A stretch of 64,000 nucleotides of DNA from Acephala macrosclerotiorum (lineage: Eukaryota; Ascomycota; Leotiomycetes; Helotiales; Mollisiaceae). Under the pieces are notes generated by a model, which was given only the letters and a program-made list of their open reading frames with translations, was not told where the DNA came from and made no database searches. The stretch covers positions 62,001 through 126,000 of the forward strand of contig MU119226.1 of the NCBI GenBank assembly GCA_014904845.1. The letters run 5' to 3'. This document shows, piece by piece, positions 25,489-36,910 of this stretch (positions are counted from its first letter, which is position 1; each line of letters begins with the position of its first letter). A program made the translations under genes and the position numbers.

Positions 25489-25978
25489 GGTGCCTTGATC
25501 AATTCCCCAACGACTGTGGCAAGGCTGAGGAGGCTGGCCAAGTTGATCTTTGCTTAGACGTGGGAGAATTGCGGCACTTCCAATGTCCCAGCTTTGCCAG
25601 GACTTTCTAAGTTGGTGTTTTGCGATTAATTTTGTTCTATCGTTGGTGAGATCTTTCGGTTCATTTTGATACATTTCGACCTGAAAAGTCCCAAATGACT
25701 CAGACATCGAGGATGCTCCGGGCACTGGAATTGCGGTTTGTGATGATTGATCACATGATCACTTTAATGTTTAAATGTAATGTAATGATCTGAATTCACA
25801 TTCATTCACTTTTGAAGAGTTTTTGCAGATTCGGATTTCATTTTCAATGTCCGACGACACTTTGAGAATCTCGCTCTGCTACCGTGCCTCGAAAGTGAAA
25901 TCAACGCTGTATAATGCTCAACAGTCAAAGGATCTTTCCCTCCTATAAACCTCGATATTCAGACCGATATTACGAAGT
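25489..25978. other. intergenic stretch without a gene
   Basis: These 490 bp separate the oxidase remnant from the 3' end of the reverse-strand 2EXR gene. The long reverse-strand open frame that reaches into it (to 25725) is a shadow of the pseudogene. Confidence 0.4.
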
Positions 25979-26889
25979 CTAGAAGTGAGAAGAGAGGCAT
26001 TGAACGCCCGACCCTGTCTCCACGATGGTGAAGAGCGGTGTTGGCCAAGCCTTATCCTCCCCGTATTTCTCCTCGTGCTTGTCCTTCCTAGCATTCATCT
26101 TGTTTTGCCACTTCGGTCGGTTGAGTGATACGACATTATTGACTTTTTGTTGGAGAGTCATGTCATCGAAGGAGGTTGAGACCAGTGGTGGGAGCTTGGT
26201 GTCCTTAACAGTGTCCGGGTAAACCTCAACCTTGATCTCCTCGAGACTGGTGAAGAATTGTAGCCACTTCTCAATAACTGGGAGATTATGATGTTAGCTT
26301 TTGTCAAGATTACGCGGATTCTTCATTGGCCCCTTTTTCAATGCCTTGATCCGAGACCGAAAGATCGAATTGAAGGAATGGAGAACTTACAGTAGCCGAC
26401 CCAGGGACCAATTGTCTTCACCTCCTCCTCGTAGAAGCCAATGACGATCTTTCTCATCTTGCCAATGTCCTCCTCCGAGATGTTGAGATACGCCTTCGGA
26501 AACTTCTTGCCATCCCAGATCTCGACCAGGAACGACTCCTCGCAACCGAACTCGTCAAAATGGAAGTCGAAGGTGTCAGTCTCGAAGTTCACGAATCGGT
26601 AGGTGTATGATTGGTAGTGCTCGCGATCTTCCCATTCCGCCATTGCGACAGCGCGAGCTTCTTGGTTGACCCATACGAGGGCAGGTTGGCCGGGAGCGTA
26701 ACCATGGTTGTTGGGCTTCAGACCTCCATACTCTCTTCCTCTAGCGACGAATTGGGCTCTCTCCTTTGTCAGAGCAGGGGCAATTACGCGAATTTCGGTA
26801 GATTTGTCGTTGATAAGCGCGAAGCCCCAGACTCTCTTTCGAAGCAGGTCAGGCATGCGTTGAAAGGGGAGGAATTCTTTGGATGCCAT
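25979..26889 (-). CDS. 2EXR domain protein
   Basis: Two exons, 26889-26391 and 26277-25979, join across a 113-bp intron to 265 residues. The N-terminus (FLPFQRMPDLLRKRVWGFAL) is the 2EXR pattern: Phe/Leu-Pro, then Leu-Arg, then a Trp two to three residues on. It is followed by the usual paired segment around PALVWVNQEARAVAMAEW (Asn-x-Glu-Ala/Ser-Arg). The C-terminal part is Lys-rich. 2EXR proteins are abundant in ascomycetes and have no settled biochemical role. Two similar genes lie at 47.1-48.6 and 50.8-51.8 kb. The start ATG is preceded by an A at -3. Confidence 0.75.
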
Positions 26890-28516
26890 CTTGATTTTGG
26901 GCTCGATCTGTTGCGCGGGTTGCGATTTTTCTGTGTGAAAGTCAGTATCGTCCCAAAATAAAGTGATCTGGCTAGCTAGAACTTACCAGCTGGACTCGAG
27001 ATCAACAAGTTCTCGAGGAGCCTGAATAGCTTAGGTGTTTCCTTTGACTTTAGTCGAATTTTCGGCGCTGAAAGATGATCGTCGTCCATCTTGGGAGAAG
27101 TGGTTTAAGATATGGAGAAGAGGGATCATCCTCGCACGCGAGATCGTTTAAGACGTCGCTTAGCGAGCAGCTAGCGTGAAAACTGACGGCGACGAGGTGA
27201 ATTGAAGAACAACAAAGCAAACATAGACCAGATGACGACCTCATAACTTTGATACAGCATATGGCGGCTATATGCATGATGAATTGTAGCTGAACTAGCA
27301 AGAGCCTTAACACAATAGCGTTCAGAGATGCATTATTGCTCTCAACGAAAGGTGACCCCTGATTAAGCGAGTGAATTCTCGCTTCGACTTGCCCCATGTT
27401 CACGTTTGCTACTGACGATGGACAGGTGATGAATCCGTAAACAAGGTATGGACAAGGCATCAGAAGCTTGAGAATCAATTGGATTGTGTTAATACACACA
27501 CCTCTCTCAAAAATGAGCGCGGGGACTTGGAGGGTTGGCGACATTACAAAGCAACCCCTTTTTGCTTAGCCACGACACTTCACAAAACCGCAAACCTGTG
27601 TTCGACACCACGATTAAAAAGAAAACCCTATGAAACTGCCAATAATCCTCTGAAGTTAAAAAAAGGGTTTAAACTCACCTGAAAGGTCTTGCGCAAATTT
27701 CAGACAAGTGGGCGACTTAATGGGTTGGATCGCTGTTAGGACTTAGGAGATTAATACCCCACGAGCTGATATTAGTGATACCAAAGAATCTTCCTATGGC
27801 GCTTGGCATTTTGAGCTGCATGTATCCAAATCTTTTGCCATCAAAGCCACTGGGTCTATCAGAGCTGTTCAAACTTAGTTTCGCAGCTAATATTTACGGT
27901 CTCGCCAAGGCCAAAGATGGGTCGACATATTTGAACAACAAAAGGCCCTCTTATATTGAAAGCACATATAGCAACAAAAAATTGCAAAAACTTCCCAGTA
28001 TTGCTCTCCATTCAAAAGACCTGCAGCCTTACTAACGTTGAAGTGTCAGATTCAGAGTCACGTGCACATTTAAGAGGCTGATTCAGATTAGCGAAAGAGC
28101 ACTTCAAGAGCATATAACGGAGAACAGTAGATCTGCAGCTTCCGAAATCCTGGCAATCAACACTAGTAAACTCTCAATTTTCCGTCCAAGATAAACGCCG
28201 ACTTTTGTAGCACGTTTGGCATGACTTGTTACTTACCCCGCACCAATGTTGTACCACTTTGTTCAGCAGATGTGGCCGAAGAGTTATCCCAATCATGGAG
28301 AAAAAAGGACATCAATGCGACAGAGTAAGCACTATCCTATGGCATTCATTAATTTAATGATACAGCCTCACGCACGCGACACTGCCAATTGCTATCTCAT
28401 GGTTCATACCTATCAGAAGAGTAAATCAACCCTACCCACAACACCTCTAACACCTTCCCTAAACTCACCCTCCGCAAACACAAAACAGATATTCTCTTCC
28501 CTCATCCAAGCCACAG
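26890..28516. other. 1.6 kb without a recognisable gene
   Basis: Open frames at 27050-27544 (reverse) and 27775-28035 or 28246-28593 (forward) have no recognisable motif and no splice-consistent extension. I leave them uncalled. Confidence 0.4.
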
Positions 28517-29284
28517 CTAAACAACAGGCGCCGCCAAAATCGGATACTGATCCGTACACTTGCTCGTCTCATCAAACCACAACGAGCACATAAAACTCCT
28601 CACCCCATCCTCATACGGATACAAGAAGTCTCCCACGCTCCCATCTCCCCCAACTTGAGTCCAATCGTGGCCAATGGTGTTGCAATTGAGATCTGTGTAG
28701 AGGCAGCAGACTGTTGGGGGTGAGATCTCGGCTTTCATGGAGCCGCCGTTGCGGTCCCAAACTGTGTAGCGCCAGTTTAGTCGAGGAGTGGAGGAGATGG
28801 GGAGAAAGTAGGAGAGCAACGGGGCCTGAAGATTTGATCTCTGAGGATTCGACCTCAGCATTTACTTGAGATGGAACTTAGGGGATGGTATATCCTTTGC
28901 TAGGAGCCGTCCCCACAGCAGCAAAAAGAGAGATGCAACCTAGAGGAGTCACTTACGAGAGGGAAGGTTAATGCAAGTTCCCCAAGCGCCGAAGCCGCGC
29001 CATTGATAGCCATGATAGTAATCTCGGGTATAGAAGTCTGCTAGATGCCTGTATGCTGTTAGTCTGGAGTTTTGGTCTTGAGGTGGGGAGGGTGGGAGTG
29101 AAGGGGATACTAACGGCGAGTTTCCGTTCTGGTTGCAAGAACAATAGTAGTAATCGAGTGTGATGTTGTATTTTTCGATACAGCCATTGCCGAGATTGTT
29201 GCAATTGAAGACATCGCCTTGATCCGAAGCAAGCGCCGCGGTGGTCAGTCCAGTCAGGAAGGAGATGACGGGGGTGAATTTCAT
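28517..29284 (-). CDS. small Cys-rich secreted protein, candidate effector
   Basis: Three exons (29284-29115, 29048-28957, 28761-28517) give 168 residues. An N-terminal signal peptide (MKFTPVISFLTGLTTAALA) precedes a mature chain with about ten cysteines, including NCNNLGNGC, YYYCSC, CC and CTDQYP, which suggests disulphide bonding in the apoplast. One N-glycosylation sequon (NIT) is visible. The first intron (66 bp) is a multiple of three and could be retained without breaking the frame. I recognise no family. Secretion, size and Cys content fit an effector-like or antimicrobial role, which is inference only. Confidence 0.6.
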
Positions 29285-32208
29285 GTTGGGTCGTCCTCGA
29301 AACTTGGGTATGCGGTTTCGGAGTCCAAGAGTTCTTGAGAATCGTGATGAGGTGTGAAAGATCACATTTGAGGACGGCGATCACGGTGTTATATATCATA
29401 TCGAATCGATGCGGATCGTAGATTGTGAGCCCCATCTCTTGAGATCATCAGTTTTGCTCTTGGGAGGGACATGACTAGATTTGATAGAATTTTGGCGCTG
29501 TCCACACCGTTCTTCAACGCACAGGAATCGGTCTTGCCGAAGACATGCACTAATCCTGTTCAAAGAATTATGTAATGACTGCGATAGTAGCTAAGTGCTG
29601 TACATCGTTGTATTGATCTCCGTCGCTGAGTGACAAACGACGTCAAGAATATCATGTAAAGGAGGGTTGAGGCGCATCCAAAAGAAGGTCATCATCTTGC
29701 AGCGGTGCTATTGAGTGACAGAAGACTCTTGGAACTCCAGACATGCGCGAAATCTCCGTTATACAGAAAGTGAGCATCGGCGAAGTACCAGAGATTCTCG
29801 AGTAACACGTGTGCAAAGGAGAGCATAACGCATGAAACGTCGTCTCAACGATAGACTTCGTGTCACAGAAGCAAAAGCAAGCACCAACTGACTTTGAAGC
29901 GTGAGAGTTGTCTCAATGCTGTTGCACGACTCCGATCGTAGGGATATATGGTCAGGGAATGTGAAGGATCAACAGAGGTCGTACTGTACTTGGCACGTGA
30001 CTTCAGGCAATTGCCTTTGGGAAAGAAATTACAGGGAGTTGGTGCGTTGTGACGGTGCCAGTATACTTTCGCGAGGAGACGACTTCTTCGGGAAGTGATT
30101 TGAGTTTCCTGGCCATTGACATGGAGCCCGTTGCCGCTTGTTTAGGCAGTACCGAGCCGCTCCTGACTTAGGAAGGACGTGGGATAAAAAGACGCGCATG
30201 GGATTTGAGATACATCGAAAGAGCATCCAATTGATATCTGTGCAACGTTACTACTTCTTACAATTCGATCAGAGAGTGAACTTCCCATCTAGTTCGCTTC
30301 GTGACATTTAGGAAGACACATGTGTAGTTAGAAGCCTCTGTACGTTGCTGAAGTATTTAAAAGAAAAGCAAAAACACAAATCAAAGCAGATTGAGAGAAA
30401 GAGAACAGCTTAGATGTCTTCCATGGCAGATTCGAGAATTGGAGGTGCAATACACTGAGTTCGAGGGATGTCGTGTGAAATTGATGCTTAGTTACGCTCG
30501 GGCCCGGATCTGAGAAATGCGTGCCAGGGTGAGGAAGCGCGTATTATTCAGCATTCATAACCCACCACGTTCCTTCGAGTTGTTACGCTTCTGCTCACCA
30601 TCATTCCTTTCCAACAAAGCCCGAAACACCGAATACACACAACCTTTCGAAGCGCTCCTTCCTCCTATCGATCTGACTATGCTCCTATCTCCGCAAGCGA
30701 ATTCCGTCCGGGTAAATATACCTAGATCGATCTCGGCCACACTCGCAGCGCTCAATTCTTTGTTTCGACTGGCGTCTTGGATGAGTTTGGGGACAACTTG
30801 AGCTGGAAGTCATTTATATTGAAATCTTGGAGTTATGAGGACGGTACATCAGATCTAGCACAATTGAGCAAGTGCTGGGATAATTTGGCAGACTGGAAAG
30901 AATACTGGCAGCTTCAAACGCGTCGCGTCAAGTTCGTCTGACCTCAAGCGAGTTATCAAGCTTCCAAAGGAAGAACGATATTCCATGCCGGATATGGATG
31001 AAGCATTTCGCTATTGCTTGTCCCAGCTTCTCCTTCGGTCCCTTCATTTGATCCTTAGGCGCACTGCTGGCTAGACTAAGGGTTCCTCAAGTCGGAAGAC
31101 TTCTCCTAGCTGGGGACCCTCAAGCATCTTCAGTCTCTTTTGGGCTCATGACCCCTGATTTCGTCCAATGTTCTCCGCAGGAGTCGTGGCTGAGGGAAAG
31201 GAACGAAAGCTCCCTCATTTGCCAGGCACCTGATGTCACGCATTAGGGGAAGGTGAAGGATTCGGAATCCCAACCTCGGCCCGCTCCCCATGTTTCTGTG
31301 CAAATCCCCGCGTCTCGCTACCAGGGTGATCGACACATCAGATTTCAACACAACCAATCACTGTCAGAATGTCGCAACCCGGACGTTACTCGGCGCTACC
31401 TACACAAAGCCCTTAATAGGCTCAAAGTCTTATGTCGGTGGTTGTGCACAATGGTGCGTGCTGGTTCCTGATGATCTAGGGTAGCCTTGTGATTACCGAA
31501 CCGCGTGCTGCAAGGGGAAGGGTGAGGTTAATTCTATTTCATCTCATGATCAATGTCCGGCCACCTGCACTGCAACATTGACGACTGCATCGAGTCATCT
31601 TAGAGCAGAACGTGGCTTTCTGGTCAAATCTGGAGAAGCCAATCAGTGCTTGAGTTGAGCATTCCGCTTTGGTGTCCCTAGACCAGATTCGTGGGTTTAT
31701 AGGTTCTATTATCTCACGTTTTGTAGATCATTCATGGAAAATGTTCTCGACTTTTCTTGAACATCAGACGAAAGCAAAGCCTACCGATTAAAGAAAGAAC
31801 TCCGGGATAGTTCGCACACACAAGACTTCACCTCAGATGCTTTCAACTCCACCCGGGGATGTAACGATCCTTCTCCCCTGCCAATAATCCTCCAACCATC
31901 CTTCGATGGCCGAATCAAGCACGTTTTGAAGGGGCTGCTTCTTCTTAGGGCACTGCTGAAGTTGACATCTCGGCGCCGAATGGAAAGCTCACGCGGAAGT
32001 CCGGCATGCTTTCCATGACTAAAAGATTGTAAGATTTTGAAGGCCTCTGGAACATTATAAAGTGTTTGGATATTCCCTAATGATGTAGGTGACAGTTCGT
32101 CCTTCATCTCAGAGCCGACACTCCTTACCTTGCTACCTTTCAGTTGTACATATTGCCTTCTGCCTATACTATTAAGCACATACATTCCTTCTAAATACAT
32201 ACTTCATC
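29285..32208. other. 2.9 kb gene-poor stretch
   Basis: No gene is supported apart from the faint Cys-rich remnant near 31290-31650 listed separately. The reverse-strand open frame at 31781-32200 lies in the presumed promoter of the GH16 gene and has no domain signal. Confidence 0.4.
31290..31654 (+). pseudogene. possible broken Cys-rich small protein
   Basis: One frame reads NHCQNVATRTLLGATYTKPL, then YVGGCAQWCVLVP, a single TAG at 31482-31484, then PCDYRTACCKGKG and DQCPATC, ending in TGA near 31652. The spacing of eight or more cysteines looks like a secreted Cys-rich protein. No signal peptide or good start is visible, and I do not recognise the family. A weak intron at the TAG is also possible. 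Confidence 0.28.
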
Positions 32209-33309
32209 ATGCCTTCCACACGTTCCACTATCACCCTCGGCCTCCTTAGCTATGCAAGCACAGTCGTAGGCCTAGCTACTAATATTTCTGGTACATACCA
32301 CGCCTACGCAGCAGCCTCATATGGCCTCGTCGATACCTACAACAGCGGCAACTTCTTCAGTTCCTTCAGCTTCTATACTGGCACTGATCCCACTAATGGC
32401 TGGGTGAACTATCAATCCGAATCTTCCGCCTCCTCTGCTGGACTGATTAATACCAACAATGGACAGATTTACATGGGTGTAGATCACACGACCGTGAACC
32501 CAGCTGCTCCTGGTCGGGCATCTGTTCGTGTCTCCAGCAACAATGCCTATACTCATGGTCTCTTCATTGCTGATATCGCTCATATGTAAGTTCTCCCCTC
32601 TACTTTCGGATTCTAAGTCTAATAGAAGTACAGGCCAGGAAGCATCTGCGGCGTCTGGCCCGCATTCTGGCTCTTCGGCCCCAACTGGCCCAACAGCGGG
32701 GAAATCGACGTCATCGAAGGTGTAAACCTCGCAGGAACAGACACCATCACCCTCCACACGGCCGCAGGATGCACCATCAACACCGCTGGCTCTCAATCCG
32801 GCACCGTTCTCCAGAACTCCAACTGCAACACTGACAACGGGAATACCGGTTGTGGAGTTACTACTACGACCGCAAATGCTTATGGTAACGCATTCAATAA
32901 CAACGGAGGAGGAGTTTATGCTATGCAATGGGAGAGTTCCGGTGTTTATGTTTGGTTCTTTCCTAGGGGAAGTATTCCGAGTGATATCACGAATGGAGCG
33001 CCTGTGACAGGCAATTGGGGGACTCCTGTTGTTGCCTTTAATGGAGGCAGTTCGTGCAATATTGATTCGTTCTTTGCGAATGAGAATATTGTATTTGATA
33101 CCACCTTCTGTGGCGATGTAAGTTCTCCTTTCTTTGAGTTTTGAGTTGGGTCGGTGCTGATTGATAATTTGTAGTGGGCAGGAAGTGTTTGGGCTAGCAG
33201 TGGGTGTCAGAGTTTGGCTAGTAGTTGTGATGCTTATGTTGGAGCGAATCCGGGGGCTTTTGCGCCTGCGTATTGGCTGATCAATTCTGTCAAGGTCTAC
33301 CAGTTGTAG
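32209..33309 (+). CDS. GH16 endo-1,3(4)-beta-glucanase, secreted
   Basis: Three exons (32209-32585, 32634-33117, 33175-33309) give 331 residues. A signal peptide (about 1-22) is followed by a beta-jelly-roll catalytic domain. The GH16 signature GEIDVIEG gives the nucleophile Glu149, Asp151 and the acid/base Glu154. The conserved aromatic substrate-site segment ICGVWPAFWLFGPNWP precedes it. Several cysteines near the C-terminus (GSSCNID, TTFCGDW, GCQSLASSC) suggest disulphides. Enzymes of this type hydrolyse laminarin, lichenan or mixed-linked beta-glucan, for wall remodelling or plant-polymer use. There is no GPI-anchor tail. Confidence 0.9.
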
Positions 33310-33987
33310 GCGTGCATTATGATGAGGGACTTTTTGCATCCGGATGGCGTTCTGCGTCTTCGATTCTTCACTGTCGTTACCGCGACCTACTTTGCAGCGG
33401 ACTCCGGTGTGGTTGCATGAGGGGAGGACTTTCTGTCGCCGCTCGTTTGCCTTCTTGTATATATTTGAATATTTTGATTGTCGTTTTGATCTGTTGAACT
33501 ATATGGCATAGCTAAAAGCATTGTCAGCACGAAATTTTGGGTTCAGTATCTAGTCCAGAATTGGACATCTGGCTGCACCACGTGACCGCAACCCTTTTCT
33601 ATTCTTGCTCTTCATGGGACTTGAGGGGCACGGCATAAGCTTTCACAGAGCATTGAGCGTCGGCACAGCGATCATTTTCCTCCCCGTATGTTCCCCGGTA
33701 TCAAAGTTCCGTGTTGTGGTTCGTCGCCCGAGCCGGTCTAGCGTAGAATTATCAGAATCAAGCTCCCGCTCCCGCTTCAACATCTGGAGCTGTACTAGGT
33801 TGGCGTATCTTCGTAGAGTTATTTCAATATGGACTGCAGACAAGGAAGAAACGCCCATCTCTCATTACTCAATTATTCCTTCAAACTTTTATTCTTCCTA
33901 TATAAATCCAAGATCCGCTTTCTCAAATTCTGTTTTCGTCCTCTAACATACCTACGCAACCGCAAATTGGAACACAACTCAATCAAG
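33310..33987. other. intergenic stretch, no gene seen
   Basis: The open frames here are short. The one beginning at 33829 is simply the upstream in-frame extension of the next gene and includes a probable leader sequence. Confidence 0.4.
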
Positions 33988-34752
33988 ATGCCTATGTCTG
34001 GCTTTGGATTCACAGGATCTCGCACGAGGAGCGGCCGCTACGCAAACCCGTACAAAAGACCACAGCAGGGAGAAGCTGAAGTCCTCCTTGAGCCCTTGAA
34101 ACCTCGCGTCGAGAAGCAAAGCAGAAAACCATCCATATGGGAAAAACTCCAAAGTTCTACCATAAAGCGTCAAGAACGCTTAAAATCCGAAGACCATAAG
34201 GCAAGCAATAAAATGAAAGATTGTCTCGAAAGCAAAACCCAACAAGACTTCGTCTTCTCAGAGCGGAAAGGAGAACAGAAAAGAGAGACAGCAATAGCAA
34301 AAGCACAACTCAAAGAATCCATCGCCTTCGCCCTAGCCCGAGACCAGCTCCTCACCAACGCCACCTTACAACGTCTCTCCATCCGCGCAGACGCTGATAA
34401 GAAATACCACAATTTTAGAAGTAAGGTGTTGAGAGAGATGGATTTGATGGCTGGAGAGAGTGTGTGGAGGAGTAGATTGAGGGGGTTGGATAGTAGTCAG
34501 GCGCAGGATATGTTTTACCCAGAGAATAAGAGAAGGCATAATGAAGCGAAGGAGATGTTGGCGAGGGAGGTGGTGAAGAGGGGTGGGGTGAGGAAGTGTG
34601 GAGTGCATGGGAAAGGAGGGGAGGGTGAGGGTGAGAATGGGGAGAGGTGGCGGGAGGGGAGAGGGGAGGAGTGTTTTTGTGTCGTTTTTGAGTTTAAGAA
34701 GTGGGGGAAGAAGGGGTTGGTGGAGAGGAGGGTGTTGAACTACTGTGATTGA
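33988..34752 (+). CDS. basic protein of unknown function
   Basis: A single exon encodes 254 residues. The start chosen is the Met of MPMSGFGFTG at 33988, preceded by AATCAAG. An upstream in-frame Met at 33829 would add 53 hydrophobic/basic residues and looks like leader. The protein is very rich in Lys, Arg and Glu with likely coiled-coil helices (about 60-190), and a Gly/Glu/Arg run (GKGGEGEGENGERWREGRGEE) lies near the end. Codon use in the last 100 codons is strongly G-biased. I recognise no domain. Confidence 0.5.
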   Translation: MPMSGFGFTGSRTRSGRYANPYKRPQQGEAEVLLEPLKPRVEKQSRKPSIWEKLQSSTIKRQERLKSEDHKASNKMKDCLESKTQQDFVFSERKGEQKRETAIAKAQLKESIAFALARDQLLTNATLQRLSIRADADKKYHNFRSKVLREMDLMAGESVWRSRLRGLDSSQAQDMFYPENKRRHNEAKEMLAREVVKRGGVRKCGVHGKGGEGEGENGERWREGRGEECFCVVFEFKKWGKKGLVERRVLNYCD

Positions 34753-36910
34753 GAGCTATGCTTCAGGTTGTGGAGCCTAGAAATTCAGGGGCGGTGCCCT
34801 GGAACCGGAGCAGAGGTCGCTAAAATTTAGCGATGAGGCGGCGTCCCAAATGTCCCTTCAGCACCAACAATAGGAGAGAAAATAAGTGAAAATTGTTAGT
34901 AAAATAGCTGTGACATTAAAAGGGAATAATAAATTCTGTTTTACGTCTCTAAAGTGGTGGAAGCATAACCCAGGTTGCGTCTAATGTGCAGCGCTTCGTA
35001 TTGTGTTAGCTTACCTACTGCATTAGCCTAACGAGCCTGGGATTATAAGTCTGTGTTTTCGAGGCATTTTTTAAGGCACTTTTAAGCGACGAAAACCAAA
35101 ATCGACGATTTCATTTTAAAAGTATAAAGTTTGCACAAATCGAAATCGTTTAATCTTATAATGCGATACTTATAAAAAGTTGTAATAAGTTTATAAAGTA
35201 AATTCGAGTTAATTTAATTTCGTAATTAAAAATCGAAATTTAGCTTTAGCGTTCATTTATTAGCGAAAAGCCCTATAAAACACAGACTTTTGATCCCAGG
35301 CTCGTAAAGTGAAACAGAGTACCAGACGCTATCTTTCGGGGCCCTAGAGCCTGTAAGCTTAGGGGGTGTTGAGATTAGGATTCTCATCTCTAAAATATAG
35401 CGGTTGAAGCCTGAAATGCCGATTCCCTAGCGTGCACGTCGTAAGAAAGCTATCAGCTCCGCGAAGACATGGCAAAGGCATGAAATTCCTAGCGAACTCT
35501 CAGATTTTTGACAATTGAGTATTTTCTGCAAAAGAATAAAAGTGAATTGGAAGGTCTAGGTGGCGTAACATTCTCATGTCCAGTCAAGTGCTCCGTGGAA
35601 GAAGTCTACTGCAAGCAGCGAGAACACGGCGCGACAACTCTACGAAAACGAAGATCGTCGTCATAAATTTTACGTCCCAGATATTTATCACTTTATATCT
35701 CGATTTGCCATATGTTTACGGCTGGGAGTGATCTTGTTGAAGCCATCACTTGTTTGGTGGTCGTCTGCTGGTGAAGTGTTGCTCTTGAGTGAAGGTTGCC
35801 GCCGCAGTGACAACACGGCGCGTCCAATCTCCACCAAAACGTCCACAAATGCCTTGAGATTTAGACACAAAGATCCTCCATCCCTTTCTCTATTTCATTG
35901 CCGAAGAATTGGTCGCTGTATACCTGGAACATAGTAATTCTCGAAGTGGGTAGTCGAGGCTTGGCCAAGATAATCTAAGGGCGAACACGACGCGTCGAAT
36001 CTCCACGGGAACGTTGGTGAGAGTGCATGCCTCTCTACTCCAGAGTACCGGTTCTCGTCACCTTCATGGCGTCTCTGCATCAGAAAATCAGCGACTCCAA
36101 CTTAGATTCCGGAGACGGCAAGCAGAGCCATCCATCCACTACCTTTGCACTTGCAAACACTGAATCTATGTTTTCTCGGCTGGTCCAGCTCTTTACCAGC
36201 AGTCCTCAGATATTAAAAGCTTCCAGTCCCAAGTCCTCACTTTCCTCCGACATACTAGGAGCACAGTGCTGCTTACTTCGCTGTACTATTCCACAAGCTC
36301 CGCTAGCAGGAGATGTTCGGGCCTCGCCAGGTACTTTACCCCGAAGGTCCTGGTGTTTGGCTTATGCTCACGTGATCCGCTCGTAGTCAAATTTCCCGAT
36401 GTCTATTGATCCTTGAACATTCGTCCAACCTCTTAATATTCCGCAAAGTGTTCGATCGTCAATCATCAGGCTACAATCCCTATCACCCACAACACTGCTC
36501 TTCGACGGGCCAGCTCAGGGGAAGCTTTTCACGTGTTGCCACTCGCTATTTTCTCAGCGTCGACGCCCCGAAGGCATCACCCCAAAAATAACGCCACTGC
36601 CTAATTTCCACCCAGCTTTCATCACGAGCACAGGCGTCCATCATCCTAATCACGACGCGTGAGTAATTCATCGAGACGCGATGAATCGTCGTGTCAATTG
36701 ATCCTTGACATCTTCGAGGACAAAACGATCGATTTCCCTTCTTTCTTTTCGTCCTTCTCAATTCAATCGTTTCCAATTCTCGTGAGATTCCGATCATCAC
36801 GTAAACAGGCAACATTCTCTACAACTTGTTCATTGATTCATCCTTCCATCTCATTATTTCCATCAATTTCGTCGAATTTTACGCGTTTCTCACCCGAAAG
36901 ATTGACCACA
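34753..36910. other. 2.2 kb gene-free stretch containing a MITE
   Basis: Besides the MITE at 35032-35304, the stretch holds no supported gene. Its right end (about 36600-36910) is the likely promoter and leader of the large ankyrin gene, with pyrimidine-rich runs (TTTCCCTTCTTTC) typical of fungal leaders. Confidence 0.4.
35032..35304. mobile_element. PIF/Harbinger-type MITE, 273 bp, TAA target duplication
   Basis: The ends form an inverted repeat of about 28 bp: CGAGCCTGGGAT at 35032 and its complement ATCCCAGGCTCG ending at 35304, continuing inward through AAGTCTGTGTTTT on the left and AAAACACAGACTT on the right. TAA flanks both sides (35029-35031 and 35305-35307), matching the TWA preference of PIF/Harbinger. 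The core is very AT-rich and non-coding. Confidence 0.75.

Noticed and set aside
25054..25725. 223-codon reverse-strand open frame
   Set aside because: It is antisense to the recognisable multicopper oxidase remnant and has no motif of its own.
32317..33339. 340-codon open frame antisense to the GH16 gene
   Set aside because: It runs across the two real introns of a gene with an intact active site; the peptide is Arg/Thr-rich without a domain, as expected from mirrored codon bias.
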